Shown here piece by piece: positions 49,547 to 59,596 of a stretch of DNA of 64,000 nucleotides; position 1 is the first letter of the stretch, and each line of letters begins with the position of its first letter. The notes under the pieces are model-generated. The model saw nothing but the letters and a program-made list of their open reading frames with translations, was not told the origin of the DNA and did not search any database. Position numbers and translations under genes: made by a program. The stretch is from Fodinisporobacter ferrooxydans (GTDB taxonomy: Bacteria; Bacillota; Bacilli; Tumebacillales; MYW30-H2): the NCBI RefSeq assembly GCF_022818495.1, contig NZ_CP089291.1:2311501-2375500 (forward strand). The letters run 5' to 3'.

Positions 49547-51238
49547 TTGATAGTGTTGAAAGTGAATCGAACCTTCCGTACACTAGGCATGATGGCTATG
49601 AGCTTGGTTATCGGAGTATCTGTTTCGAGTTGCATCTCTCGGGATACACATGCAAATGCGGATACAACCCAGGCAATACTGGCTCCTTTTCAAGACATTG
49701 GGCAAAGTTACGCCAAATCGCAAATTAGCGATTTATACAATAAACAAATTCTATCAGGCGTTGGCAATGGTTTGTTCGAACCGGCACGTCCTGTAACACG
49801 AGCGGAATTTTTGACCATGCTCGACCGTTTATTACATATCCAGCCTGTGCAGGCGTCAATTCCGGCGTTTTCAGATGTTTCGCCAGATTCCTGGGAGTAT
49901 CCGTGGGTACAAGCGGGCATCAATTTGCAGTTGGCGTATGGAGTGGACAGCCATACATTTGCTCCCAACAGTCCGGTTACACGGGAAGAAGCGGCTGCCA
50001 TGCTGGCAAGAGCGATCCAACCGCTGGCAGGGAATTTGCAATCTGCCACAGGCGCAGGTCCGGCACCTTTTGCTGATATGAATCTGGTGCATTCCTTCGC
50101 ATCAACGTACGTTCAGCAAATGCAGGCATGGGGCATCATACACGGCGATGAACAAAACGATTTTCGGCCGATGGACCCGTTGACGCGGGAAGAAGTTGCA
50201 GTTATGTTCGAAAATGTGCTGCAAAAGCTGCCTGCGTTGCAAAGCAACACTTCCGCTGCTGCTGCGACCGCAACAAACGGCAACGGAACGAGCGCTTCTC
50301 TCATACAGTTGGGATGGCAATACAATCAATCCACTGCCGATTTTGAAGCGAGTGTGCAAGCGTCAAACACAATCAATACACTTGCGCCAAGATGGTTTTA
50401 TCTCGGGAAAAATGGACAAATACAGGTATCCGGCACGTTGGATTCCTCCCTTGTCACATGGGCTCATCAAAATGGAAAGCATGTCTGGGCGCTGGTGGGA
50501 AACCGATTCGATATGGATACGACAAGGCAAGTGCTTTCTCAGGAGAATCAAAGGCAGCAATTGATTCAGCAATTGGCCGGTTATGCGAAACAATACAACC
50601 TGGACGGAATCAATATCGATTTTGAAAATCTGGACCCCAATCATGCGTCTGATTTTTCCACATTCATACAGGAGCTGGCAAGTGTATTGCACCGACAGAA
50701 TGTACTGCTTTCTGTGGATATTCCTCCTGATTCGGGAACGGACTGGAGTCAGCCGTTTAACGATCAGGCACTTGGCCAAAGCGCCGACTATCTGGTCATG
50801 ATGGGATATGATGAGCATTGGGCCAACGATCCGACGGCCGGTTCCGTATCGTCTTTGCCGTGGCTTGATAAAGGACTGACTACTTTATTGGTGCACGTTC
50901 CTGCACAGAAAGTGATAGTGGGATTGCCGTTTTATACAAGAGGCTGGTATCAAACAAACGGGCAGTCGAGTTCTACAGAATATTCGATCGCTCAAGAAGA
51001 AAATGTTGTCAAACAAGCGAATGCAAGTTTGATCTGGAACGATTCTCTCGGTCAATATGTGACTCAATTTGCAACCGGCGGAACCTCGCAAACGGTATGG
51101 GTAGAAGACAGCCGTTCCCTGTCTTTGAAAGCACATTTGGCCTTGACAAAGGGAATCGCCGGATTCGCCTATTGGTATATGGGCGGCGAAACTGCAGATG
51201 TGTGGACAAGTCTGTCCAATGTGTTCCGCCTAAAATAA
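49547..51238 (+). CDS. S-layer-homology lipoprotein with GH18 domain
   Basis: 563 residues. A signal sequence ending in VSVSSC suggests a lipoprotein. Three SLH repeats (~48-230; e.g. PVTRAEFLTMLDRLL, PVTREEAAAMLARA, PLTREEVAVMFENVL) give cell-wall polymer binding. The C-terminal half (~250-560) is glycosyl hydrolase 18 with the catalytic DGINIDFEN. SLH-GH18 proteins are wall-bound or germination/spore-cortex associated glucosaminidases. TTG 49547 or GTG 49553 is the start; ATAGGAGGA precedes. A bidirectional terminator follows. Confidence 0.88.
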   Translation: MIVLKVNRTFRTLGMMAMSLVIGVSVSSCISRDTHANADTTQAILAPFQDIGQSYAKSQISDLYNKQILSGVGNGLFEPARPVTRAEFLTMLDRLLHIQPVQASIPAFSDVSPDSWEYPWVQAGINLQLAYGVDSHTFAPNSPVTREEAAAMLARAIQPLAGNLQSATGAGPAPFADMNLVHSFASTYVQQMQAWGIIHGDEQNDFRPMDPLTREEVAVMFENVLQKLPALQSNTSAAAATATNGNGTSASLIQLGWQYNQSTADFEASVQASNTINTLAPRWFYLGKNGQIQVSGTLDSSLVTWAHQNGKHVWALVGNRFDMDTTRQVLSQENQRQQLIQQLAGYAKQYNLDGINIDFENLDPNHASDFSTFIQELASVLHRQNVLLSVDIPPDSGTDWSQPFNDQALGQSADYLVMMGYDEHWANDPTAGSVSSLPWLDKGLTTLLVHVPAQKVIVGLPFYTRGWYQTNGQSSSTEYSIAQEENVVKQANASLIWNDSLGQYVTQFATGGTSQTVWVEDSRSLSLKAHLALTKGIAGFAYWYMGGETADVWTSLSNVFRLK

Positions 51239-51302
51239 TGATACGCCAACAAATTGCCGATGGAAAAGTCAGGCACATGTAACCGAAGATGATAAAATAA
51301 AA

Positions 51303-51340
51303 GGGCCACGGAACAGCCGTGGCCCAAGTTTTCTTTACAA
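51303..51340. terminator. Bidirectional terminator
   Basis: Perfect GGGCCACGG / CCGTGGCCC stem with a 5-base loop, then AAGTTTTCTTT; the reverse strand continues into TTTTATTTTATC. It serves the SLH-GH18 gene and the convergent CBS gene. Confidence 0.88.
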
Positions 51341-51347
51341 AGAGAAA

Positions 51348-51779
51348 TTAATGCGTACGGTAGGAAGACTCGGAAATGTCGCTTAAAGCTTCGCCGGCTT
51401 CATTTACGTGGATGCTGACAGTTGCCAAGTCGCCGATCGCTACGATTCCCACAAGTTTTCCCTGGTTATCACAAACAGGCAAACGGCGTATCTGATGTTC
51501 CGCCATCAGATTGGCTGCCTCGTGCGCATCCATTTCAGGTGTGCCTGTTACGATTTGTTTGCTCATGCAATGGCTGACCGGGCAGCTTTTCGGGTCCATT
51601 TCCTTTGCAATACATTGAATGACAATATCCCGGTCTGTAATCATCCCGACAATCCGATCCCCATTGACCACTGGCATGGAACCTGCATTGATCTGTTGCA
51701 TTTTCTTTGCAGCTGCTACACATGTATCATTTTCTGTAACAGTAGTCACTTGACTTGTCATGAGTTCACGTAACTTCAT
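51348..51779 (-). CDS. CBS-domain protein
   Basis: 143 residues from ATG 51779 (GGAGGCGATC ahead). Two CBS repeats (LMTSQVTTVTENDTC...PVVNGDRIVGMITDRDI; CMSKQIVTGTPEMDAHE...PVCDNQGKLVGIVAIGDLA). CBS pairs bind adenine nucleotides and regulate partners; no partner domain is fused. Similar to general stress YhcV-like proteins. Confidence 0.87.
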   Translation of the reverse strand: MKLRELMTSQVTTVTENDTCVAAAKKMQQINAGSMPVVNGDRIVGMITDRDIVIQCIAKEMDPKSCPVSHCMSKQIVTGTPEMDAHEAANLMAEHQIRRLPVCDNQGKLVGIVAIGDLATVSIHVNEAGEALSDISESSYRTH

Positions 51780-51917
51780 TTGATCGCCTCCATAGTTTTC
51801 CGCATTTGTCTGTTTTCTTGCAGAATCAAGTGAACAGATTGATGAACGGATCAAAGTCAACGCAAGTTATGATCCGTACACGGATAGTATGAGCCGAACA
51901 AAAAGGAATTATGAAGA

Positions 51918-52298
51918 TTATGATGAAGATTCACGTGTGCCCCAATTTGTTTTCTCTTTGATATAGTTCCAAATCAGGTAAAGACCATAGATGCCAAACA
52001 GTACATGCAATAAATTCTCGGCTGCTTCGAAGTGCATCGATCCCCATTGCGGGAAGATGAATGAGGCAATGCCCATTATGAGAAATGTCGGCGCCGTTAC
52101 GATGCAAAACGTTTTTGCATAGATCAAGTCAACGGTTGGCCGGGATACTGCAAGAGCAAAAAGCCCAATGGCAAATCGAAACAAGTTTTGGATCAAATCA
52201 AATTGAATGATGCCAAAAATTTGATTGGTAAATGCACTTAGAATGCCTAGAAGCAGGAAAATCCAGCCAATGATTCGGGCATACTGTTTCATGTACAT
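51918..52298 (-). CDS. Four-helix membrane protein (DUF4383-like)
   Basis: 126 residues with four helices and short loops (GWIFLLLGILSAF, LFRFAIGLFALAV, VTAPTFLIMGIASFIF, VLFGIYGLYLIWNYI), an NLLH motif before the last helix, and a hydrophilic tail. This resembles DUF4383 proteins; function not known. GAAGAGGGA precedes ATG 52298. Confidence 0.65.
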   Translation of the reverse strand: MYMKQYARIIGWIFLLLGILSAFTNQIFGIIQFDLIQNLFRFAIGLFALAVSRPTVDLIYAKTFCIVTAPTFLIMGIASFIFPQWGSMHFEAAENLLHVLFGIYGLYLIWNYIKEKTNWGTRESSS

Positions 52299-52452
52299 CG
52301 ATCCCTCTTCTCTTATATTTTTGATTCGTTCTCATGGTTTCGTTTGGTACATGCCTATGAAGATTTGCAGACAACTATGCTTGTTTTGTCATATCTAATG
52401 TCCAAATTTCATAATAAAAGCCATCAGAGTTTGTTTGGAGGTGGCGCTTGTT

Positions 52453-53394
52453 ATGGAATCGAAACAATTATATGGAATGATGCGGAAAATAGCGAAAGAC
52501 TGCAGGTCACATGGTTGCAAATCTGCAGTGATTGGTCATAACAGTCAAACCATTGCAGGGATTTTTGCCCGATTGTGGATGGAACATTTATATGAATCCA
52601 TACATTCTCTTTATTATATTGACTTGGCGACGCCTGCCATTTGTCAATATGGGATGTATGAATTGGCAACAGATTGTGGATTCCGGATACATGTTGCTCC
52701 TGTTATCGGAGGATTCAATGGTTCCATGGAGATCTATTTCAATGATGGAAGCAGACATACAATGGATGTATTTGAGAATGTTGAACAAGGGGAGTGGATG
52801 ATGCAGCCAACGATTCGATCGCGAATATTCCGTGATATGGAAAATGGCGAATGCATGCTTGCACAGTACAAACATGAACCAACTGTGATGAAACAGTATT
52901 TCCTGTCTCTGATATCGGACCAGATTCCTCCATATCAGATCCGGCGCTCACGCTATCGGATTGTGGCAGGGTTTGACGATCCTTGTTATTCCCGTTTTGT
53001 CATTCAGCACTTTAATTCGTTGGGATGCAAAGTGATTCCATATTTGTATCATACATCTTCCGGGCAAGAATTATCCAGAATGGTTTTGGCACATCAAGCG
53101 GTTTGCGGAATTGTCTTTGATGATTGTTTGAATGTAAAATGTTTCAGTTCGGAACAAGGGGATTTTTTGGAAGGGCACAAAGAGATTCACGATGTATTGT
53201 TAAAACATTTTTTCAAACAACATTCGAAACATATGGAAACTGTATTGCCGCATTCATTGGAAATGGACGGAATTTGGATTATGACCCGTATGCTGGAATG
53301 GATGGCGTCAACGAATACATATCCGTCCGAAATTTTCCGCTTGGATTTGCCAAGTTCTCCATCGGCTGTCTGGGGAGCGCCGGCAGAAGGATAA
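52453..53394 (+). CDS. Degenerate phosphohexomutase-like protein (pseudoenzyme candidate)
   Basis: 313 residues from ATG 52453 (GGAGGTGG ahead). The layout follows the alpha-D-phosphohexomutase superfamily: AVIGHNSQTIAGIFARLW aligns with the VVGYDTR...F segment of domain I, LATPAICQYGMYELATDCG with TP...AVR...A.G, FNGSMEIYFNDG with YNG.K.Y..DG, CGIVFDDCLNVK with the DLGIAFDGDADR metal loop, and DGIWIMTRMLEWMA with the DG...AL.LLE.LA helix of domain III. The catalytic Ser loop (TASHNP) reads HVAPVIGG and the DGDADR reads DDCLNV; domain IV is missing. A regulatory role, or a shed C-terminal domain of a ManC-type fusion, is possible. A GH15 gene follows 105 bases later. Confidence 0.5.
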   Translation: MESKQLYGMMRKIAKDCRSHGCKSAVIGHNSQTIAGIFARLWMEHLYESIHSLYYIDLATPAICQYGMYELATDCGFRIHVAPVIGGFNGSMEIYFNDGSRHTMDVFENVEQGEWMMQPTIRSRIFRDMENGECMLAQYKHEPTVMKQYFLSLISDQIPPYQIRRSRYRIVAGFDDPCYSRFVIQHFNSLGCKVIPYLYHTSSGQELSRMVLAHQAVCGIVFDDCLNVKCFSSEQGDFLEGHKEIHDVLLKHFFKQHSKHMETVLPHSLEMDGIWIMTRMLEWMASTNTYPSEIFRLDLPSSPSAVWGAPAEG

Positions 53395-53499
53395 ATACGT
53401 GATCGATACGCACAATGTCCGAGTAATGAATTTGGCACAAAGAGCGCAAGAAATTTGGAAAAGAGGGTTTAAGAGTAAGAATGGGAGCTGATTCAATAT

Positions 53500-55470
53500 A
53501 TGCCAAGATCTCTCGTTTTAGGGAATCACAGAATTTTCGTAGGACTCGATCAAGGATTAAATATTCGCGACTTATATTATCCACATGTCGGACAGTTGAA
53601 TCATATCGGCGGCAACCGAAACAGTATGGGAGTTTGGGTAGATGGGCAATTTACTTGGCTGGATGAACAAGATTGGTCGATTTCTTTGCGCTACAAAGAA
53701 GATAGTTTGGTTACAGATGTGATTGCGAACAATGAGGCGCTCGGTCTGACATGTTTTATTTCCGATGCGGTTCATTACCGGGAAAATATTTTTCTGCGCA
53801 ACATCGACTGTATCGATCATGTAGGAAATCGAGATGTCCGCTTTTTCTTTACACATGACTTCTCCATCGATGAAACGGAAGTAGGTGATACGGCAGCATA
53901 TGAACCGGAATTGGATGCGGTTTTTCACTATAAGCGCCATCGGTATATTTTGACAAGCGGACAGACCGATCAAAACGGCATTTTTGAATATACAGTCGGT
54001 TTAAAACGATTTCACAATCTTCAAGGAACCTGGAAAGATGCGGAAGACGGACATTTGGAAGGTCATACGATTGCGCAGGGATCTGTCGATAGCACGATTA
54101 GTTTCCGGTTGCAAACAGAACCGAATGTGCCGCACTCGGTATCCTATTGGTTTGCTGTTGGCCATAGCTTCCCGGAAGTGAAACGCTTGCATGAGCTTGT
54201 CAAGAAACATACGGCTGGCCGGATGTTGGAAGAAATCAACGGCTATTGGCGGCAATGGGTGCGCAAAGGGAAAGAAGATTTCTGTGATCTGCCATCGGAA
54301 CTTGTCCAATTGTATCGGCGAAGCATGTTGATCATTCAAACACATTGTGATTATAAAGGAGCGATTTTGGCCGCCAATGATTCTGACATCATGCAGTACA
54401 ATCGGGACCATTACAGCTATATGTGGCCGCGGGACGGTGCATTGGTGGCTCTTTCCTTAAGCAAATCAGGGTGTTATCAACAAGCGGTCAAATTCTTTGA
54501 ATTCTGTGCAGACGCATTGACAAAAGGCGGGTATCTTCTGCATAAATACAATCCGGACGGATCGGTAGGCTCCAGTTGGCATCCGTTTGTGCATGACGGA
54601 GCACCTCAATTGCCGATTCAGGAAGATGAAACGGCATTGGTTCTGTATGCGCTCTGGGAGCATTACCAAATCTATCGGGATATTGAGTTTATAAAAGAGC
54701 TCTATCCGACGTTGATCCGTCGAGCTACCGATTTTTTGACCACCTACGTGCTGCCCGATTTGCAATTGCCGGAGTCTTCCTATGATCTTTGGGAAGAACG
54801 AAGAGGGATTTTCGGGTTTACTGTCGCTACTGTCATTGCCGGCCTTAGGGCGGCTTCAAAATTCTCTGCCGTCTTTGGAGAATATGAGCGCGCCATGGCG
54901 TTGGAGCAATTTGCGGATGAAATGCGTATGGGCATGTTAAGGCATTTGTATGATCCGAATACAGGAAGATTTGCCAGAGGCATTTACGTCAACGGGAAAG
55001 GCGTCGTACAAAAAGATATGACATTGGAAAGCAGCCTGTATGGCATATTCGCATTCCAGATCGTACCGACGGATGATTCCCGCCTCGCGCGTACGATGCA
55101 AGCGGTTTGGGACGGATTGCGAATTCGCACGCCGATCGGTGGAATTGCCCGCTATACGAATGATCAATATTTTGGCCGCGCGGCAGGCAATCCAGACATA
55201 CCCGGGAATCCATGGTTTATTTGCACATTATGGGCGATCGACTGGGACATCGAAAAAGCAGAGTCGCTGCAGGATTTACAAAATGTAAAAGACAAACTTC
55301 TTTGGGTCAAACAGCATGCATTGCCGAGCGGCGTTTTTCCGGAGCAGATCGATCCGCTCACCGGCGAGCCGTTATCCGTAGCGCCTTTGACTTGGTCCCA
55401 TTCGACGTACGTGCTTACCATTTTGCGCTATTGTGAAAAATATCGGGAATTAAAAGGTACGGGAAGATAG
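53500..55470 (+). CDS. GH15 glucoamylase-type glycoside hydrolase
   Basis: 656 residues. N-terminal beta-sandwich (LVLGNHRIFVGLDQGLNIRDL) and an alpha/alpha-barrel with YMWPRDGALVA, PIQEDETALVLYALWEH, YDLWEERRGIFGF (catalytic acid region), and VFPEQIDPLTGE near the general base. GH15 enzymes release glucose from starch/glycogen or trehalose-type glucans. No signal peptide, so cytoplasmic. Probably cotranscribed with the phosphohexomutase-like gene. ATG 53500 follows GGGAGC. Confidence 0.88.
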   Translation: MPRSLVLGNHRIFVGLDQGLNIRDLYYPHVGQLNHIGGNRNSMGVWVDGQFTWLDEQDWSISLRYKEDSLVTDVIANNEALGLTCFISDAVHYRENIFLRNIDCIDHVGNRDVRFFFTHDFSIDETEVGDTAAYEPELDAVFHYKRHRYILTSGQTDQNGIFEYTVGLKRFHNLQGTWKDAEDGHLEGHTIAQGSVDSTISFRLQTEPNVPHSVSYWFAVGHSFPEVKRLHELVKKHTAGRMLEEINGYWRQWVRKGKEDFCDLPSELVQLYRRSMLIIQTHCDYKGAILAANDSDIMQYNRDHYSYMWPRDGALVALSLSKSGCYQQAVKFFEFCADALTKGGYLLHKYNPDGSVGSSWHPFVHDGAPQLPIQEDETALVLYALWEHYQIYRDIEFIKELYPTLIRRATDFLTTYVLPDLQLPESSYDLWEERRGIFGFTVATVIAGLRAASKFSAVFGEYERAMALEQFADEMRMGMLRHLYDPNTGRFARGIYVNGKGVVQKDMTLESSLYGIFAFQIVPTDDSRLARTMQAVWDGLRIRTPIGGIARYTNDQYFGRAAGNPDIPGNPWFICTLWAIDWDIEKAESLQDLQNVKDKLLWVKQHALPSGVFPEQIDPLTGEPLSVAPLTWSHSTYVLTILRYCEKYRELKGTGR

Positions 55471-55488
55471 TCAGATCGTTAAAAATAG

Positions 55489-55545
55489 GGTGGCCGTTTC
55501 TGCCGGAATACGGTACTGTTCCGGCGGCACGGCCACCTTCTTTTT
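55489..55545. terminator. Nested bidirectional terminator after the GH15 gene
   Basis: Outer stem GGTGGCCGT (55489-55497) / ACGGCCACC (55529-55537); inner stem GCCGGAA (55502-55508) / TTCCGGC (55519-55525). T-rich on the plus side, TATTTTT on the minus side, where the SLH/YcdB gene ends. Confidence 0.85.
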
Positions 55546-55572
55546 GAAAGGTTCAACCAGCTATCTTTTCAT

Positions 55573-57993
55573 TTATCGTTTCATTTTTTCTATTTTCTTT
55601 TGTAAATTTTTTATGTAGTAGATGGGTCCGCTGGCACTTTTATGATTCATGATTTCTACTGTTTTCACGATGGCTACAACTGCTTGCGCAACTGTTGTTT
55701 CTTGTTTCGGATGAAAAGCGTTATCTGAACCTTTCATAATGCCGAGACCGTCAACAATTGCTACATCTCCGATGAAATCATTTGCAATCTGATTTTTATC
55801 GGCAAAAGGCACTTGAAAAATCGATGAATATTTTGCCAAATCCTCATAGCCAAGAGCACGAGTCAACAACTCTGCAAGTTCTTCCCGCGTGACGTTGTCA
55901 TTCGGATTGAATTGCGCCCCTTTGCTAATCCAATGATTGTTAACTGCCGCTTCTACATATGGGAAATATTTGCTTCCTGATTGCACATCGCTAAATGTTG
56001 CAGCCTGATTGGGATTCATCTGCAGCGGCACTCCAATGGCTAATATCAGCATGCGAATCAGATCTCCTTTTGTTATAGCGGAATCCGGATGAACTTTCCC
56101 GTTCACAACCTGCAGAATTCCACGATCGATCATCATTTGCAGCTGTTTTTCCGCCCAGTGTCCCTGAATGTCAGTGGCTTGCTGTGTTTGATCACTGACA
56201 GATTGACCATACGGAGATACCCATGCGCCGCTCACAGCGTCTAATACCTCGCCTGGCTTCGTTGCATGCGGGGCATACACGAGCATAAAGTGGTCAGACG
56301 GGCCTGTGCCATCCGCATTCATCGGCTGCACATACTCCAGTTCCAATGGATTGCTCTTGGCAAACTCGGCTTTTGCCTGATCCGCCGGGATGACATGGGA
56401 TGGATCCGGATAGCTGACTTTGCCGCCTGCCGCATTTGCAAACGTATTGTGAAAGTAATTTTCGATTTCGCCGGTCGCTGCGTTGACCGCGATATTGACA
56501 GTATTCATATCGCTTGGAATGCCGTTTACCAATTCTCCGAATGAGAAATTGTACTGAACCGGATGTTGGCTGTTGGAGCCTTTCCCTATAAATTTCCCGA
56601 TGAATTTGGGAGCAGGCATAAAGTATAAGGCACGTGTTTTATTTGGCAGCACTTGCTTGATAAAGTCGACCGCTTTCTGTCTTGCAGCATCTTCCGAAAT
56701 GACGGTGGCGGGAGGCTTTTGACCAGGTCCGAATGCCGGATTCCAGCGATTGAAATTGAGCAGTTGTCCGGTCTGTGCATCGATCGTGACGTTTACATTC
56801 ATGCTTGGACCCTGTGGCGGCTGCGAATTTTTGTACCAGTTGAAGGAATAGGTTTTCGTACCGTTGTAGTCGTTCATCGATTGGTTCATGCTGTAGCTGT
56901 CGTCAACTCCTGCATATTTCTTGGCGATTTGCAATGCCTGATCGGCAGTCAGAGGTTGCTGCAGCGTCGGCGGATTGGAATCCTGGCCGCTTGGATCAAT
57001 CACCTGAATCGTTTGGCTGCCGGCAGCAGGATTGACCGGCTTGCCGGTATTGTCGATCCAATCGTCCGTTTTCGCATCGATCCAAAGCGGATATGAAGCG
57101 GCGCTGCCGGCATATGGACCAGGCTGCAGCAATTGATTGTACGACATGCCGGGTTGATAGACCAAGTGGATATCCGGCCCGTTTTGCTTGAACGGCTCAT
57201 AAAAGGGCTGGTATGCCAAGCGCATGTTTAGGTCGTGGTTATATGTGTTTTGGGCTTTGGAAACATCAATCACTTGTTTGGCATCCGGAAATGCGGACGA
57301 AGGAATATTTGACCAGTGAAAATTATAACTGGTGATTGTGCCGTTGCCGTCTACGCCGATCTGAAACGTATCGGAAGGTACGGGTATTCCGTTGACGACC
57401 CTTTGGAATGTCAAGTTATAGAGGAATGGCCCGCGCAAGGATCCTTGGTTTGTCACAACGGGATAGGCGATTTTGCGGACGGATTGGGATGTTTCCGGCT
57501 GCAGTTTTCGAATCAGGGACAATCCGATGGCAGCCGCTTGATCCTGCGATATTTTGGGTGGAAACGTGCTTTGTTGTTCGGCCTGGCTCCATTGGTTAAA
57601 GTTCAACAATGTTCCCGTGACGGCGTCGACGGTAGCATTGATATTGCCGACCGTTTTTTCGCCAGGCTGCCCCAGTTGCCAACCGAGATTCCAGACCGGA
57701 TGATGATTTTCCGACATCGGGCCAAAGTCGGACTGCAAAGATGCATAACTTGGAGCGTTGTTGGGAACAGGCAAAACAGCCTTGACGATGGCAGCAGCTT
57801 CGTCCTGGCTGATTTTTGCATTTGCAGTTGATGGTGCGGTTGCCGATCCTTGGGCGCTGCTTGCTGATGAAGAAGCAATGCCTGCAGAGGATACTGCTGC
57901 TGTGTCAGCAAATGCAGGGGCGGATGACAGCATGGCAGAGATGGTGAGTGTTCCCGTCATAACGATTGATACAATAGCATTGCGATAGTTCAA
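55573..57993 (-). CDS. Secreted YcdB/YcdC-repeat protein with SLH domains
   Basis: 806 residues from TTG 57993, chosen because GGGGGAGA is just ahead; an in-frame ATG at 58008 is upstream of that site. Signal peptide (NAIVSIVMTGTLTISAMLSSAPAFA), Ser/Ala-rich linker, two YcdB/YcdC-PepSY-like repeats (~40-330, ~340-560; e.g. ISQDEAAAIVKAVLP, LTADQALQIAKKY, ISEDAARQKAVDF) and three C-terminal SLH motifs (SAITKGDLIRMLI, NVTREELAELLTRAL, ETTVAQAVVAIV). Wall-anchored; PepSY-like repeats may inhibit peptidases. Upstream are a PIG-L deacetylase and an M23 peptidase. Confidence 0.85.
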   Translation of the reverse strand: MNYRNAIVSIVMTGTLTISAMLSSAPAFADTAAVSSAGIASSSASSAQGSATAPSTANAKISQDEAAAIVKAVLPVPNNAPSYASLQSDFGPMSENHHPVWNLGWQLGQPGEKTVGNINATVDAVTGTLLNFNQWSQAEQQSTFPPKISQDQAAAIGLSLIRKLQPETSQSVRKIAYPVVTNQGSLRGPFLYNLTFQRVVNGIPVPSDTFQIGVDGNGTITSYNFHWSNIPSSAFPDAKQVIDVSKAQNTYNHDLNMRLAYQPFYEPFKQNGPDIHLVYQPGMSYNQLLQPGPYAGSAASYPLWIDAKTDDWIDNTGKPVNPAAGSQTIQVIDPSGQDSNPPTLQQPLTADQALQIAKKYAGVDDSYSMNQSMNDYNGTKTYSFNWYKNSQPPQGPSMNVNVTIDAQTGQLLNFNRWNPAFGPGQKPPATVISEDAARQKAVDFIKQVLPNKTRALYFMPAPKFIGKFIGKGSNSQHPVQYNFSFGELVNGIPSDMNTVNIAVNAATGEIENYFHNTFANAAGGKVSYPDPSHVIPADQAKAEFAKSNPLELEYVQPMNADGTGPSDHFMLVYAPHATKPGEVLDAVSGAWVSPYGQSVSDQTQQATDIQGHWAEKQLQMMIDRGILQVVNGKVHPDSAITKGDLIRMLILAIGVPLQMNPNQAATFSDVQSGSKYFPYVEAAVNNHWISKGAQFNPNDNVTREELAELLTRALGYEDLAKYSSIFQVPFADKNQIANDFIGDVAIVDGLGIMKGSDNAFHPKQETTVAQAVVAIVKTVEIMNHKSASGPIYYIKNLQKKIEKMKR

Positions 57994-58163
57994 ACTATTC
58001 TCCCCCATTCCAATACATAAACTTGTCAAGCCTCCATTTTCGCAATAAACATGCGTTCCATACATGGAGGCAACTGCTAGAAAAATTTTCTTACACATGT
58101 ATTGACGAAATAAGGAAGAGATTTGTTTCAATATTTCGCGAATGAAAATTGGTATTTCGAAAA

Positions 58164-59582
58164 TTAAAAACGGCCATTTTCCCAAGCAGATTTATCGATG
58201 AGAGTATGTCCTTGATATGTATCTGCACTGATCATAAGATTTGAGACATCACCCCAATCTTTCGTCAAGGGCAGACCAATCATCAGCCGGTTGTCATCGA
58301 TTGTCATGCTGGCGTTTTCCAGTCGGGCGTAGAGGCGGCTGTTATCCGCCAGTGAGTATTCAATCAGATGATTGGATAAAAACTTCATATCATCTCTGGT
58401 TGTCGATTGATTGGAATGAAATGCACGAAATCGGATGAAATACGAGAGATCTGCAGAAATTTCTTGCCGCATCTGCAAAACGATCCATAATTTTTGCTGC
58501 CATTTAAATACATACAAAGATCTTATATCACCTGCTCCATGCAGCTTGCGGGTAAACGTATCGCCAATCGGATCGATAATCAACGGACGCGGTACATGTT
58601 CCTGTTTCTGAAAATCAGGAAACGTATCGACACCAGGGATCTGCTGGGGAGGATATGTGCCAAGCAGATCGTTCTTTCTGATAAATGCTTCGAGGAAAGG
58701 TTCCATGACTCGTTCCTGTGAGCGGTATTGTTGTATCGCAGTCCGTTTTCGCCCTTCTTCTTCTTGTGTCAATGGCAGGTCAAACCAGCGGGTTCCTACC
58801 TGCAGCAGCGATATGGGCGGCTGCAATCCGAGATTCGGTTCATACGCCCAAGGAACCGGCCAATCATATCTGTGGACCAAATACGTCCATTCTTTCGCAT
58901 GGTATTGCATTTGTGTAATTGTATATTTTGTAAACGCTTGTGTAGCCCAGTGATCATGGTGAACATCATTCGGGTCGGGATACAAGATATCGGTGGGTTG
59001 ATACTCTCTGATAATAGCCGTCAGATTTTTTACCACATTCGTTCCGCAATATGGGGCTTGCTTTTCGTATGCAAAAGGGTAAGGAGCATGTGTGCAGCCG
59101 TTTAACGCTTTATGCAGATGAGAATACTCCCAATTGTTTTGCCACAGGCCATTTACGCCGCCATCCGGATAGCCCAGGAAGATCATGTCGGCAGGCGCAA
59201 CCCCGAGCGCTTCCAAACCATGAACGGATTCATCATGGCGAACATAACCAAGTTTGCGGAAGTCGCTTGGTTTTGGGGCAGCGATATGAAATTGTTCCCG
59301 CACAGCTTTTCGATATCCGTCTCCGGTTGTCATGATTACCACTTTTACCTGCTTGTGATGTTCCAATTGTTTGAGGATGGCCCCCGCGCCTCCTAATGTT
59401 TCATCATCCGGATGTGGCGCGATTACCAGCAAACGGTCGCCAAACGTTTGATTGGATACGGGTGGTTCACGGCTCGGTTGAGCGTGAAACCAGTCGGGAA
59501 AGCGAAGATAAAATGCCAATAAGAAACAAAAGGCAAGTATGGCAACAATCAGGACCGCACGTTTCCAGCTACGCTTCAACAT
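58164..59582 (-). CDS. Membrane-anchored PIG-L/LmbE deacetylase
   Basis: 472 residues. N-terminal helix (AVLIVAILAFCFLLAFYL) places the catalytic domain outside the membrane. LmbE motifs APHPDDETLGGAG and VHHDHWATQAF give the zinc ligands. A C-terminal ~200 residues form an extra beta-rich domain. PIG-L enzymes deacetylate N-acetyl sugars such as GlcNAc conjugates. Same strand and 14 bases after the M23 gene, so one operon of envelope functions. GTGAGAC is ahead of ATG 59582. Confidence 0.87.
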   Translation of the reverse strand: MLKRSWKRAVLIVAILAFCFLLAFYLRFPDWFHAQPSREPPVSNQTFGDRLLVIAPHPDDETLGGAGAILKQLEHHKQVKVVIMTTGDGYRKAVREQFHIAAPKPSDFRKLGYVRHDESVHGLEALGVAPADMIFLGYPDGGVNGLWQNNWEYSHLHKALNGCTHAPYPFAYEKQAPYCGTNVVKNLTAIIREYQPTDILYPDPNDVHHDHWATQAFTKYTITQMQYHAKEWTYLVHRYDWPVPWAYEPNLGLQPPISLLQVGTRWFDLPLTQEEEGRKRTAIQQYRSQERVMEPFLEAFIRKNDLLGTYPPQQIPGVDTFPDFQKQEHVPRPLIIDPIGDTFTRKLHGAGDIRSLYVFKWQQKLWIVLQMRQEISADLSYFIRFRAFHSNQSTTRDDMKFLSNHLIEYSLADNSRLYARLENASMTIDDNRLMIGLPLTKDWGDVSNLMISADTYQGHTLIDKSAWENGRF

Positions 59583-59596
59583 GTCTCACCAAGATC

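Noticed and set aside
53400-53492. Missing domain IV of the phosphohexomutase-like protein in another frame
   Set aside because: The other frames between this gene and the GH15 gene do not show a family C-terminal motif (R.SGTEP), so no simple frameshift explains the truncation.
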